This document shows, piece after piece, positions 5,865 through 13,750 of a DNA stretch of 23,571 nt (within the stretch, counting starts at the first letter, position 1; every line of letters starts with the position of its first letter). Below the pieces are notes generated by a model. It was not told the origin of the DNA and made no database searches. It saw only the letters and a program-made list of their open reading frames with translations. The position numbers were made by a program, and so were the translations under genes. The DNA comes from a virus: the IMG/VR virus record IMGVR_UViG_3300025030_000420, positions 1-23,571 of that record; one strand, written 5' to 3'.

Positions 5865-8800
5865 CTGGAGTTCGCCCTCCGCAGCGCGCTCTCCACCTCG
5901 GCAAACTGCCGCTTCATCCCGGTAAGCTCCGCGACGACCGTCTGGTTCGCAGCGGTCTGATGACTCAGCAGGGCGCGCAGTTCCACGTTGCTCTTGCGCA
6001 ACTCCTCGTTGTTCTTACGCAGCTCCTCATTGTTCTGGGTAGCCTGCTGGCGCAGGCCGCGCAGTTCGGCGACCACGTCGCCCTCCTCCCCGGTTGCACT
6101 CTTGCCGACGACGGCGCGGGTCTTGCCTTCGGGGGTGTCGACGGAAGCGGGGTAGCTGTAGACGCCATCGTCGAAACGGGGGGCCTCGAGGCCGTTGGCC
6201 GCGGCAATGGATTGGGACACCCTCTCCAGCATGGAGGTGACGTAGCTGAAATCCTCCTGGTAGCCGATGCTGCTCGCGTAGTAGCCGCGCGAGGCGTCCA
6301 GGTAGGCGTTGGCGTCGCCGGAAAGCGCCGCTATGGCCTCCGCGTTCCCCTGGGCGGCCAGCGCCGCGTTCATGGCGAAGCGGGTGGAGGTGGTGTTGTA
6401 GAGCGCCTCGGGGGAGAGGGTCGGGTCGCTCATGGTCAGGTCCAGGATGGTGCCGCGCAGATCCTCGATCTGGTCGATCGCCTTTTTGGCCGAGTCGCCG
6501 ATGACGCCGAAGGCGTCGGAGAGCCCCAGCAGGGTCCGGTACAGGGGGGAGGTCATGTCGGTCGACTCCACCAGAGCGCGGTACTGGGACACGGTGCGGG
6601 GGATGGTGTCCAGCTGGTCGGAGAGGGCGGACGATATTTCGCGGTGCGCGGCGGCCAGACGGATCACGCCGTACTCGTCGTCGCTGTTGACCACCTTGTT
6701 GTATTTGTCCACGGCGCTCCGGAATTTCTCCAGCCCGCCGAAGGAGTCGATTATAGACGAGGCGAGGTCGCCGTTTGCGATGCTCGCTTCCAGCATGACG
6801 CCGTTCGTCACTCGCGCCGCTTCCTGGAGCGCCTGCAGGCCGATGGTGACCCGCATGAGCGCCGCATAGGATGTTTCGCCGAAACGGGTGGCGGCGGCGA
6901 GCTGAGCCTGGGCCTCGGGGCCGCCCAGCTGCTCGGCCATGGCGATGGAGAGTTTGCCGAACCACTCCTCGATCGCCTTGGTCGCTTCCTCTTCCGACTT
7001 GCCGCGCAGGTCGAGCTTGGTGGCTGCGAGGGAGAGGGAAGAAAGGTCGATGCTGAGCCCGCCCAGCGCCGCACCTGCGGTGTTGACGGATTGGGCGATG
7101 CTGTCGGCGATTTCGTTGAAGGATGCCATCAGCGCGTCGTCTATGGCAGTAAGCTTGGTCGTGGTCTTATCGCTGTGGAACAGGCCTCCGTCCTTCTTCA
7201 CCGTGGTGTATTGAGACGCCGACAGGGCACCGTCCTGGTAGCCGAGCTGGAGACCCGCTCCTTTCAGCGAGACCTTCCCCCCAATTACTTTATTGGCGAG
7301 GGAACCGAGCCCCATGGACTGGAGCCAATTCGCAACGCCGTAGGCTATGCTGTCGGTCAGGTTGTCCATGGAGTTGGGCTGGAGGGTCCAACGGTGGCCA
7401 GCGATAGTTGATTTGAGCAACGAATCCCCGCCGCTCAAAGCTCCCCGCACGTCGCCCTTCGCCCAATCCACCGCGTCGTCCCAGAAGGATGTTCCCTTGG
7501 GCATGCCCACCCCTGCAATCCGGGCGGCGGTGAGCCCGTTATTGGTGGCGATGAGGACCAGATCCTTCAGGGAGCCGGATACCTGGTGGAAATTTTCTGC
7601 CAGGTTCTGCACGGCGAGGGTGTTCTCGCGGGTCGCCTTAAGTTGGGCTTCGCCTGCGCGGGCCAAGGCATTGTTCGGTATGACGGTTCCGGCCGAGCCC
7701 ATCCGGATCAGCTCCGGCCCCTGTTCGCCTACCAGGTAGGAGCCGCCGGCGACGACGGGGCCGCCCAGGGCGCGAGGCTCGTACTCGGTCGCCTCGATCT
7801 TGGAGATCTGCGCTAGGGTAGCGATGCCTACACCTACGGCGGCGATGGAGCCGCCGATCGGGCCGAGCTGCGCGTAGGCCTGGACGATGGCGAGCGCCGC
7901 CGCGATGACCGCTTGCCCCATCATCATCGCCTTGCCGGCCTCGAACTGGTCGCGGTTTCCCTGCATCAGGGCGTCGCCGATCTGCCCCAGGGCGTTGGCG
8001 GTTATCGAGGCGTTGTCCTGCCAGCGGTTTCTCTCCGCCTGGACCGACTCCTGGACGTACTTCTCCTCCAATAGCCGTATCCGCTCGATCTGCGCGGCCC
8101 TGAGTTCGGTCCCCTCCTCCATCGCGGCGAGTTTGGCCTTTTCCAGCTCCATCTGGCGGGCGTAGCTGCGCTCGGCCGCCGCCGTTTCGCGCTCCCAGGG
8201 GGAGACGCGGTCCACGGCTATCTCGTCGCGCAGGGCGATGTTGTCCTGCATGAGAGAGGCGAATTCCTTGGCGGCGGCCTCGGCGCGCTCCGCGTTCTGC
8301 CTCTGCTGCCCCTCCCATGCGGAGGTCATGTTGGCCTGCAGGTCCAGGGCGTCCTTCATCTGCCTGGAGAGGTTGAGGTTCGCCTTTATCACCTCGCCCG
8401 CTGCGCGCAGCTCCTGCGCGTATTTGGGGGTGGCGGCGACCGCCTTCTCCACGGCGGCGTCCACGTCCTGCAGCCTCTTCTCGTGCTCGTCCAGGAGGGG
8501 GTTGGTCTGGCGGATCTGGGAGTTGAAATTTTCCATGGCCGAGCTGTACAGGCGCAGTTCCTCCGCGGCTGCGGCGACCTGTTTGGCCTCCTCGGCGGCG
8601 TCGGTGCCTCCCGCCCCGCCAGCGGCCCCTGGGGGTGCAGCCACAGTGCCTCTGGCCCTCTGCGTCGTGGACAGGTATTGGCCCGCCTTGTCCAGCATCC
8701 GCCCCATGGGGTCCTTCATGGCGTTCAGTTCCTCGCGGATGGCGATGGCGGTCCCCTTGACGACCTCCAGGTTCCCCTTGAACTTCTCCACATAGACGCC

Positions 8801-10207
8801 GGAGAACATCCCCTGCAGCGTCTTGCCCGCCGCGTCGAAGTCCCCCGTGAGCGCCTGGAAAGCGGCCTTTCCCACCGACGCGATAGCGGAACCGACGGCG
8901 CCGACCGCGTCGAGCATGACGAGCCCGAAGGACATGGCCATGTTCACGGCTGCGTTCAAGAGGTTTATCAGGTGGCGGAACTCGTCGGCGATCACCGGAA
9001 GCACAGAGGAAAGGAGCAGCCCCCAGCCGTCCAGCATCTTGACGGTGAGCCCCCCTATGCCGGAGAGAACGACCCACATCGGACCCCGCACGAGGTCCAC
9101 CACCGTGCCGATCACCCCCTTGGCCGCGAGCCAGGTCTTGCGGATGGCGTCGGAGACGCCGGAACTGTTTTTCAGGTCATCGGCCAGGGAGCTGACCATG
9201 GGGACGATATCGGCGAATGCCTCCTTAAAGCCCTCGCGGGTAACCTTGTTGACCGCGGTTTCCAGCGAGGAGCTGGCCGCGGACCAGGTCTTGTTGATGG
9301 ATTCGCTGGCGGCGTTGACGCCCACCAGGTAGGGAGAGAGCCGCTCCAGGGTGTCGCCGTGTTGATTGCCGAGCTGCACCAGCTCCTTGAGCCCCCCCTT
9401 GTAGTCGCCCTGGCGCTTGATCTGGGTATCGATGATGCGGGCCAGCTGCGAATGCTGGTTCACCTCTCCGGTCAGGAGGGCGCGCATCTCCTGCCGCGCC
9501 TGGATCTCCTGATCCTGGCCGGCCGTGTACATGGCGATGGCGTTGGAGAGGCTGGTAAAGGTTTCGACCTGCTTCCGGTTGTTCACGTCCAGCACGGTCC
9601 CCTGCATGGTCATGGTCTGCAGCATGGCCGTGAGCCCCTTGTTGTTGGCGAAGCTGTTGGCGTCGATCTCTTCCAGCTTTTCCGCCATCACCTCCGCGTA
9701 GGCCGCGGACCGCTGGAAGGTGATGGCTATGGAGTTGCCGTTTCCGGCCTGCATCTGGGTGAGCTGCGCGGCGATCTGGAGCACCGACACGGCGAAGGCG
9801 TCCACCACGGAGATGCCCCCCTTCATCAGGGAGAAGAAGGCCGCGAAGGGGGCGGCGATCAGTGCGGCGGCCATGGTCAGGTTCATCACCCTCATGGTGA
9901 CGGACATGATCCCTGTTTCCAGTTGCGACATCCCCAGAAAGGCCCGGTTGCCGTGGCCGTGCATCAAGTCGCCCATCCGGCGGCCGGCTTTTTCCATCTT
10001 GTCGAGCTCGCCTGCCGCGCGGCCCGTGGCGTTGCCGACGCCCCCCACGGCCTTTTCCACCCGGGCATGATTGGCTGCGGCCTGGGCCGTGGCGGAGGTG
10101 ACCTTGCGTCCCATGGAGTCGGCGGCGCCTTCGAGCTTCTGCATCGCCTGGGCGGTCTGCTCCACGCCGGTGGCCTTGATGTGGATAGCGATGTCTTTCA
10201 GGGCCAT
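5861..10207 (-). CDS. Tail tape measure protein
   Basis: At 1448 aa this is the longest gene and sits right after the G/GT chaperones, the standard place for the tape measure. It starts MALKDIAIHIKATGVEQT after a GAGG ribosome site. The build is typical: an N-terminal helical region with repeated Ala-rich heptads, hydrophobic segments near residues 103-150, 365-440 and around an Ala/Gly-rich stretch (AVIAAALAIVQAYAQLGPIGG), and long coiled-coil arms. The last 65 residues are a coiled coil with an obvious 7-residue repeat (NNEELRK, NNEELRK, SNVELRA). The protein sets tail length and is thought to leave the tail during DNA entry; the hydrophobic parts may help cross the host envelope. Using about 1.5 angstrom per residue (the lambda relation), the tail would be near 200 nm; this is an estimate only. 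Confidence 0.93.
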   Translation of the reverse strand: MALKDIAIHIKATGVEQTAQAMQKLEGAADSMGRKVTSATAQAAANHARVEKAVGGVGNATGRAAGELDKMEKAGRRMGDLMHGHGNRAFLGMSQLETGIMSVTMRVMNLTMAAALIAAPFAAFFSLMKGGISVVDAFAVSVLQIAAQLTQMQAGNGNSIAITFQRSAAYAEVMAEKLEEIDANSFANNKGLTAMLQTMTMQGTVLDVNNRKQVETFTSLSNAIAMYTAGQDQEIQARQEMRALLTGEVNQHSQLARIIDTQIKRQGDYKGGLKELVQLGNQHGDTLERLSPYLVGVNAASESINKTWSAASSSLETAVNKVTREGFKEAFADIVPMVSSLADDLKNSSGVSDAIRKTWLAAKGVIGTVVDLVRGPMWVVLSGIGGLTVKMLDGWGLLLSSVLPVIADEFRHLINLLNAAVNMAMSFGLVMLDAVGAVGSAIASVGKAAFQALTGDFDAAGKTLQGMFSGVYVEKFKGNLEVVKGTAIAIREELNAMKDPMGRMLDKAGQYLSTTQRARGTVAAPPGAAGGAGGTDAAEEAKQVAAAAEELRLYSSAMENFNSQIRQTNPLLDEHEKRLQDVDAAVEKAVAATPKYAQELRAAGEVIKANLNLSRQMKDALDLQANMTSAWEGQQRQNAERAEAAAKEFASLMQDNIALRDEIAVDRVSPWERETAAAERSYARQMELEKAKLAAMEEGTELRAAQIERIRLLEEKYVQESVQAERNRWQDNASITANALGQIGDALMQGNRDQFEAGKAMMMGQAVIAAALAIVQAYAQLGPIGGSIAAVGVGIATLAQISKIEATEYEPRALGGPVVAGGSYLVGEQGPELIRMGSAGTVIPNNALARAGEAQLKATRENTLAVQNLAENFHQVSGSLKDLVLIATNNGLTAARIAGVGMPKGTSFWDDAVDWAKGDVRGALSGGDSLLKSTIAGHRWTLQPNSMDNLTDSIAYGVANWLQSMGLGSLANKVIGGKVSLKGAGLQLGYQDGALSASQYTTVKKDGGLFHSDKTTTKLTAIDDALMASFNEIADSIAQSVNTAGAALGGLSIDLSSLSLAATKLDLRGKSEEEATKAIEEWFGKLSIAMAEQLGGPEAQAQLAAATRFGETSYAALMRVTIGLQALQEAARVTNGVMLEASIANGDLASSIIDSFGGLEKFRSAVDKYNKVVNSDDEYGVIRLAAAHREISSALSDQLDTIPRTVSQYRALVESTDMTSPLYRTLLGLSDAFGVIGDSAKKAIDQIEDLRGTILDLTMSDPTLSPEALYNTTSTRFAMNAALAAQGNAEAIAALSGDANAYLDASRGYYASSIGYQEDFSYVTSMLERVSQSIAAANGLEAPRFDDGVYSYPASVDTPEGKTRAVVGKSATGEEGDVVAELRGLRQQATQNNEELRKNNEELRKSNVELRALLSHQTAANQTVVAELTGMKRQFAEVESALRRANSR

Positions 10208-10220
10208 CTGTTACCTCGCT

Positions 10221-10658
10221 TCAGTTGGGGCAGGTGGCGCAGGTCCTGTCCAGTAGCGCGCCGAACATCTTGCGGCATTGTTCCACCTTCGCTCCGCCGC
10301 AGTACTCGCCCACCCCCTGATGTTGCATGGCGGGGGCGGTACCGCCGCTCTTGTGGCTTTTTCGCTCGCCATAGCCCACGCGCCAGCGCCGGTCCATGGC
10401 TTTCAATGTTTCTATCTCCCACGGGGTGGGGCGGTTGCCTGTGAGGTGGACCCAGGACAGTATCTCCAGGTTGGAGAGCGGCTCGGGGAAAGAGCTTCCT
10501 CCCCCCAGGCCCGCTATGACACAAAACTTTCTCGCGTCGTTCAGATCGGTGAACCAGTCGACCAGGTGGGAGCTGAGCGGGTCGAGGTCCATTTCCCCGA
10601 GGTCCCTGCCGCGTCCCAGCGCTTCGGCCTGTTCTGCCAGATCCTCCTTCAGTTCTGC
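10221..10658 (-). CDS. Tail assembly chaperone T domain, made by -1 frameshift as GT fusion (10221..11125)
   Basis: This frame is -1 relative to the upstream G-like gene and is open from the slippery site to TGA 10223-10221. It encodes about 145 residues beginning AELKEDLAEQAEAL and continuing MDLDPLSSHLVDWFTDL. The first in-frame ATG (10592) has no good Shine-Dalgarno, and coding-like sequence extends upstream of it into the G overlap, so entry by frameshift is much more likely than separate initiation. The GT fusion would be 301 aa. In lambda, gpGT binds tape measure and tube subunits during tail assembly and is absent from the virion. The C-terminus is Cys-rich (four Cys, ending CATC), suggesting possible metal binding, which is not a feature I associate with lambda gpT. 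Confidence 0.85.
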   Translation of the reverse strand, partial: AELKEDLAEQAEALGRGRDLGEMDLDPLSSHLVDWFTDLNDARKFCVIAGLGGGSSFPEPLSNLEILSWVHLTGNRPTPWEIETLKAMDRRWRVGYGERKSHKSGGTAPAMQHQGVGEYCGGAKVEQCRKMFGALLDRTCATCPN

Positions 10659-11125
10659 AAAAAATCCGTCCTGTCACCGATCTGATCGTCAACCTGCTCC
10701 TTCATCCAGGGGAGCAGCTCGAAAGCCGCCTGAACGTTCTCGGGGGTGACCTCGATCCATTCCCCCTCATTTATTTCGATCTTCCCGGGGTGGTGCTGCA
10801 GGATCGAGCCATCCTCGCCGACCGTCTCGGTGCGCCAGCTCTTGGTACACCCGACCAGGATTTCGAGACCCTCGGCCTCGATCATTTCCGCCGTGATCTT
10901 CGGTCTCTTGCCACGGGCCTTTGACGCCAGCTCGATGCGGTGATTGGACTGGCGCCGCAGGATGTTTTTGCAGACCTTGGAATCGGAGCCGTGAACGGTC
11001 ACGAAAACGCGGGAGCTGGTGCCGTCGCCATTGTCGAACAGCGGGACACCGGTAGCAGGGTTCAACAGCGGGAACTCGAGGCCGGATTCGGCCTTCTCTG
11101 TGGGGGAAAATTTGCCTAAAGCCAT
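10649..11125 (-). CDS. Tail assembly chaperone (gpG-like)
   Basis: The 158-aa protein starts MALGKFSPTEKAESG after GAGGAG and lies between the tail tube and the tape measure, as lambda G does. Residues 20-60 contain a strand-rich region (LNPATGVPLF, RVFVTVHGSDS). Residues 75-125 read TAEMIEAEGLEILVGCTKSW and resemble the DNA- or tube-like small domains of tail chaperones. The C-terminal helix (ENVQAAFELLPWMKEQVDDQIG) is common in this family. Its last codons hold the slippery run T TTT TTG, four codons before the TGA at 10651-10649. G without a shift makes the short chaperone and a shift makes GT. The ratio between them should matter for tail assembly, as in lambda. Confidence 0.85.
   Translation of the reverse strand: MALGKFSPTEKAESGLEFPLLNPATGVPLFDNGDGTSSRVFVTVHGSDSKVCKNILRRQSNHRIELASKARGKRPKITAEMIEAEGLEILVGCTKSWRTETVGEDGSILQHHPGKIEINEGEWIEVTPENVQAAFELLPWMKEQVDDQIGDRTDFLQN
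10658..10664 (-). promoter_or_regulatory. Programmed -1 frameshift site T TTT TTG
   Basis: On the coding strand the G frame reads GAT TTT TTG CAG AAC TGA. The heptamer T TTT TTG fits X XXY YYZ exactly, so both tRNAs can re-pair with TTT after slipping back one base. The new frame (GCA GAA CTG AAG) stays open to the end of T. No clear downstream pseudoknot was found by eye. An AGGA lies a few bases upstream and an AAGGAGG about eight bases downstream of the site. Confidence 0.85.
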
Positions 11126-11153
11126 TTTGTTACTCCTCTGTCATTGGATTTAA

Positions 11154-11172
11154 GGGGCGCAGGTTGCGCCCC
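11154..11172 (-). other. Perfect 8-bp hairpin upstream of the G gene
   Basis: GGGGCGCA and TGCGCCCC pair perfectly around a three-base loop. It lies about 30 bases before the G start codon, and the following RNA (UUAAAUCC) is not a U-tract. It is more likely an mRNA stability or spacing element than a terminator. Confidence 0.6.
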
Positions 11173-11183
11173 CATGGGTTGAG

Positions 11184-11238
11184 AAAAAAGGCGGTTATGA
11201 GGCTTGCCTCCAGCTCCCGAGGATGAGGGAGCTCCGCC
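11184..11238 (-). terminator. Branched stem-loop ending in six T, after the tail tube gene
   Basis: Read on the minus strand, GGCGG (11238-11234) can pair with CCGCC (11194-11190), enclosing a strong inner hairpin AGCTCCC/GGGAGCT (11233-11227 with 11218-11212). The outer CCGCC is followed at once by TTTTTT (11189-11184). This has the parts of a leaky intrinsic terminator, but as a branched stem it is not the classic form. It would lower transcription of the chaperone and tape measure relative to the tail tube. Most of the non-coding 11126-11288 stretch is this and the next hairpin; the rest (11240-11288) is low-complexity GTGAAGGG-like sequence. Confidence 0.45.
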
Positions 11239-11288
11239 AAAAACCGTGAAGGGGAAAGGGTGAAGAGTGAAGGGTCAAAGCCCCTTTT

Positions 11289-12239
11289 CTACTTCACGAA
11301 CTGCAACTGGAACTCGTCGTCGCCGCTGTTCATGGCGAGCTGGAAGTCCAGGTCCGCCACGGCGATGCCGTTGCGGTCGCCGGAGCCGACCTTGGTGTAG
11401 ACGCACTTGGGAGCGGAGATGCTGAACTTGTTGTAGTCGCCGCTGCCCGCGATCGGGCCGAGGGAGAAGATGCCGGCCGCTCCCGATTCCCATTTCCCCA
11501 TGAAATCGTAGGCGGCGGGAAGGACCATCTCCGGGTCGAGCTTGCCGGTCGGTTTGCGGTCGGTGAGCATGGCGGAGAGGTAGCCGGTGGCGGCGGACGC
11601 GCTGGAGCGCATCTGGATCTCGTTACCCATGTCGATGCTGAAGGTCTCGAAGATCGCGGCATAGCTGTCGATGGTGAGCGCCGCGTTCAGCATGACCGGG
11701 GGGATGGTGCTCTCCAGGGTGGGGGAGATCATGGCGAGCGCCGGGGCGCCGTCGTAGACGCCGGAAAACTTGAACTCGGCGAAGATGGGCTCGCCGATCT
11801 TGCCGCTGAAACTGACCGTGCCGCGGCATCCTTTCAGCTTTCGCACCGCGCCGTCGTCGTACATCCAGAGGGTGAGCGACGGGACGCCGGTGGAGGCGGG
11901 GAGGTAGGTGACCGTTTCGGATCCGGCCGTGGTGACGACGGTCTCGGCGAAGCCACAGGCGCGCAGGTACATGCCGAGCGCGGGCTTGACGGTGGCGCTG
12001 TAGGCTGAGCCCGTGCCTTTCAGTTCGCACTTGAAGCTGATGGTCCCCATCTTCTGCCCGGGGATGGCCTGCATTTTGGAGAGGGTGTTGCTCCTGACGT
12101 TGTCCCGGTTGTACTGCTTGAAGTCGGCGTCGAACTGCGGATCGATGGCGACGATGCCGGCGTCGGATACGGTGATCGTCTCGGCGGTCCCCTCGACGGC
12201 CTCGATCTTGCCGGCGATTACTCTGCGGCGTGTCAGCAT
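11289..12239 (-). CDS. Major tail tube protein
   Basis: The 316-aa product starts MLTRRRVIAGKIEAVEGTAE, a start typical of siphophage tube proteins in which an arginine-rich start leads into EAVEGT. It is all-beta throughout, with segments such as MGTISFKCELKGTG, FAEFKFSGVYDG and FSISAPKCVY, and a closing strand DDEFQLQFVK. Length and place (just before G/GT and the tape measure) match the tube protein (lambda V position). GGAGGTAAGTAACC places a strong ribosome site before the ATG, inside the end of the preceding 47-aa ORF. It polymerises into the hexameric ring stack of the tail. Being needed in many copies fits the possible terminator downstream. Confidence 0.88.
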   Translation of the reverse strand: MLTRRRVIAGKIEAVEGTAETITVSDAGIVAIDPQFDADFKQYNRDNVRSNTLSKMQAIPGQKMGTISFKCELKGTGSAYSATVKPALGMYLRACGFAETVVTTAGSETVTYLPASTGVPSLTLWMYDDGAVRKLKGCRGTVSFSGKIGEPIFAEFKFSGVYDGAPALAMISPTLESTIPPVMLNAALTIDSYAAIFETFSIDMGNEIQMRSSASAATGYLSAMLTDRKPTGKLDPEMVLPAAYDFMGKWESGAAGIFSLGPIAGSGDYNKFSISAPKCVYTKVGSGDRNGIAVADLDFQLAMNSGDDEFQLQFVK

Positions 12240-12241
12240 GG

Positions 12242-12385
12242 TTACTTACCTCCTTTGGTTTCGGCCGCGAGAGCCGCAGGTTCCGCCGTCTCTTCGGCAG
12301 GAGAGACGGCAGGTTTCTCATCGCCGATGATCTTGGTCTCGGCGGCGTCGTTGGTGGTGATGGTGAGTCCGGGTTTCTCTGTCAT
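12242..12385 (-). CDS. Small acidic hypothetical protein (47 aa)
   Basis: A 47-codon ORF with ATG at 12385, preceded by GAGAGGTG with seven-base spacing, and TAA at 12244-12242. It encodes MTEKPGLTITTNDAAETK followed by an Ala/Glu/Pro-rich tail ending in KGGK. Its last codons (AAA GGA GGT AAG) form the ribosome binding site of the tail tube gene, and the TAA lies two bases before the tube ATG, so translation of the two is likely coupled. There is no Cys, Trp, Tyr or Phe, and it is probably disordered. Function unknown. It may act mainly as a translational coupler. Confidence 0.6.
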   Translation of the reverse strand: MTEKPGLTITTNDAAETKIIGDEKPAVSPAEETAEPAALAAETKGGK

Positions 12386-12408
12386 AAAAGCACCTCTCTG
12401 AGTGAGCC

Positions 12409-12891
12409 CTAGCGGGTCCCCTTGATTTTTTCGACGCTGCGCATGGTCCCCAAACCGAGCAGGCCGGACAACAGCACGATCAGATCGCCCATCGGGATTT
12501 CCGGAATGGGGGGGACGGTGCTCTCCAGGCCGAACATGAGCGCGCCGACCTGGCAGATCCAGGGGAGCAGAGGCTTGACCAGAAAGGTGAGTCCGAGACC
12601 CGCGACGCAGATCCAGCCGACGGCGGGACGCCAGCCGGACTTGAAGAGAGAGCCGCTGGACTGGTCGATTTTGTTGAGATCCACCTGTCCCTGCATCTGG
12701 GCGAGGTCGTAATCGGCGGCGGCCTTTTGGGCGGCGGCCTCCATCACCATGAGCTGCATCTCGATCTCGGTTTTCTGCTCGGCGCTTAGCTCGGGGCCCT
12801 TGATGGCGCTGCGGATGTCCTTGGCAAGGGAGCCGACCCCTTCGGCGACGCCCTTGATGCCGCCGGCTAGGAGCTGGTCGAGGATGGCCAT
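12409..12891 (-). CDS. Three-TM holin-like protein
   Basis: The 160-aa protein has a helical, charged N-terminal half (residues 1-80, SAEQKTEIEMQLMVMEAAAQ) and three hydrophobic segments near 88-105, 108-122 and 134-150 (WRPAVGWICVAGLGLTFLV, PWICQVGALMFGL, MGDLIVLLSGLLGLGTM). It ends in a basic tail. This matches the 3TM holin family known from gene transfer agents and prophages (GTA_holin_3TM). A longer reading frame exists upstream, but ATG 12891 has GGAGGT exactly six bases before it, while ATG 12897 has no spacing, so the former is chosen. It lies directly after the muramidase gene, which supports a membrane-permeabilising role in lysis. Confidence 0.8.
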   Translation of the reverse strand: MAILDQLLAGGIKGVAEGVGSLAKDIRSAIKGPELSAEQKTEIEMQLMVMEAAAQKAAADYDLAQMQGQVDLNKIDQSSGSLFKSGWRPAVGWICVAGLGLTFLVKPLLPWICQVGALMFGLESTVPPIPEIPMGDLIVLLSGLLGLGTMRSVEKIKGTR

Positions 12892-12893
12892 GG

Positions 12894-13400
12894 TCATACC
12901 TCCGCTTCGTAGACGCGCGAGAGCCAGGAGCGCATGAACTTCTCCTGGGCGGGCTTTGCCTTGACGATGTCGCGGTAAAGGGCGAACTGCAGACCGTTCA
13001 GGGCCTTGTACAGTGTGCGCGGCGACTTGTGGTTGTTGATGGCCGCGATGGTTACCGGGCCGATGTTGCCGTCGACGGTGATGTCGGGCGCGGGATGGTT
13101 GGTCAGGTTGATCGCTTCCTGGACGAGGCGGGCCACGGTGCCGGAGCCGCAATTGACGCCGGTGTCGAAGATCTCTTCCGCGATCACCTGGTTCTGGATG
13201 TCGGAGAGGCGCAGCGGGTTCCAGAAGTCGCGCTCGTAGATCTGCGCCGCCCGGTCCAGGGTGAGGTGCTTGATGTCTTCGCCCGGATAGGAGCGCTTGG
13301 AGATGCCGTACCTGGTCTCGCCGCCGGCGTCATCGGGATCGTTGACGTAGCCGCCCTCGACGCCGAAAAGCTTTTCAAGTGCAGGTCTGATTTGTGCCAT
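12894..13400 (-). CDS. Endolysin, GH108-type N-acetylmuramidase
   Basis: The 168-aa protein has the hallmark of glycosyl hydrolase family 108: EGGYVNDPDDAGGETRYGIS (residues 15-34), with Glu15 as the predicted catalytic acid. The C-terminal part (VDGNIGPVTIAAINNHK, near residues 109-125) is the peptidoglycan-binding domain usually paired with it. It cleaves the glycan backbone of peptidoglycan. No signal peptide is visible, so release should depend on the holin gene that follows. AAGGAG precedes the ATG at eight-base spacing. It sits between the neck genes and the tail tube rather than at the end of the tail genes. Confidence 0.9.
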   Translation of the reverse strand: MAQIRPALEKLFGVEGGYVNDPDDAGGETRYGISKRSYPGEDIKHLTLDRAAQIYERDFWNPLRLSDIQNQVIAEEIFDTGVNCGSGTVARLVQEAINLTNHPAPDITVDGNIGPVTIAAINNHKSPRTLYKALNGLQFALYRDIVKAKPAQEKFMRSWLSRVYEAEV

Positions 13401-13415
13401 GGTGAAGCTCCTTGT

Positions 13416-13733
13416 TTAATGAATCAGACTTTTCAGGTCTTCGGGGGGTACCCCCTGTTTCGACGCCATGACCAGCAGGATCTTCTTGACGACGGAGAGA
13501 TCTTCGGTCAGCCTGTCCAGTGTCGCGTCGCCGGATTTGGAGCATTTCTCGCAGTCGGCCTTCGTGATGTACCCTTCGGCGCGCTTCGCGAAGGCTGCGA
13601 AATCCTTCTTGGTGACGTAGTCGTCGGAGGCCGTCACCTTTTTGAAAAAGTAGCCGGCAACGAGGCTGATCGCCTCGCGGGCCAGCAGGGTGACCATGAT
13701 CAGGATGGCGCTTTCGGTGGCGGCGAAGTTCAA
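13416..13733 (-). CDS. One-TM protein of the lysis block (105 aa, TTG start)
   Basis: The longest frame opens at ATG 13832, but that part overlaps the gpU-like gene out of frame. TTG 13733 has CAGGAG eight bases upstream and lies 18 bases after the previous stop, so it is the likely start. The 105-aa protein has one hydrophobic segment (residues 9-30, ILIMVTLLAREAISLVAGYFF), then a soluble part with YVTKKDF, a CEKC pair (61-64) and a C-terminal helix (LTEDLSVVKKILLVMAS). It precedes the muramidase by 15 bases. An accessory lysis role (antiholin or spanin-like) is possible, but no lipobox or known family is recognised. Confidence 0.6.
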   Translation of the reverse strand: MNFAATESAILIMVTLLAREAISLVAGYFFKKVTASDDYVTKKDFAAFAKRAEGYITKADCEKCSKSGDATLDRLTEDLSVVKKILLVMASKQGVPPEDLKSLIH

Positions 13734-13750
13734 AGGATCGGTCTCCTGGT

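Noticed and set aside
5657-7411. 584-aa plus-strand open frame
   Set aside because: Antisense shadow of the tape measure and hub genes, with biased composition and no family signal.
7638-9077. 479-aa minus-strand frame within the tape measure
   Set aside because: Out-of-frame, Arg/Gly/Pro-rich shadow of the tape measure gene.
8483-10444. 653-aa plus-strand open frame opposite the tape measure
   Set aside because: Rich in His, Gly, Arg and Val with no recognisable domain; it mirrors GC-rich codons of the minus-strand gene.
10221-10592. T as a separate gene starting at ATG 10592
   Set aside because: No Shine-Dalgarno, and the frame is coding-like upstream to the slippery site; a frameshift explains it better.
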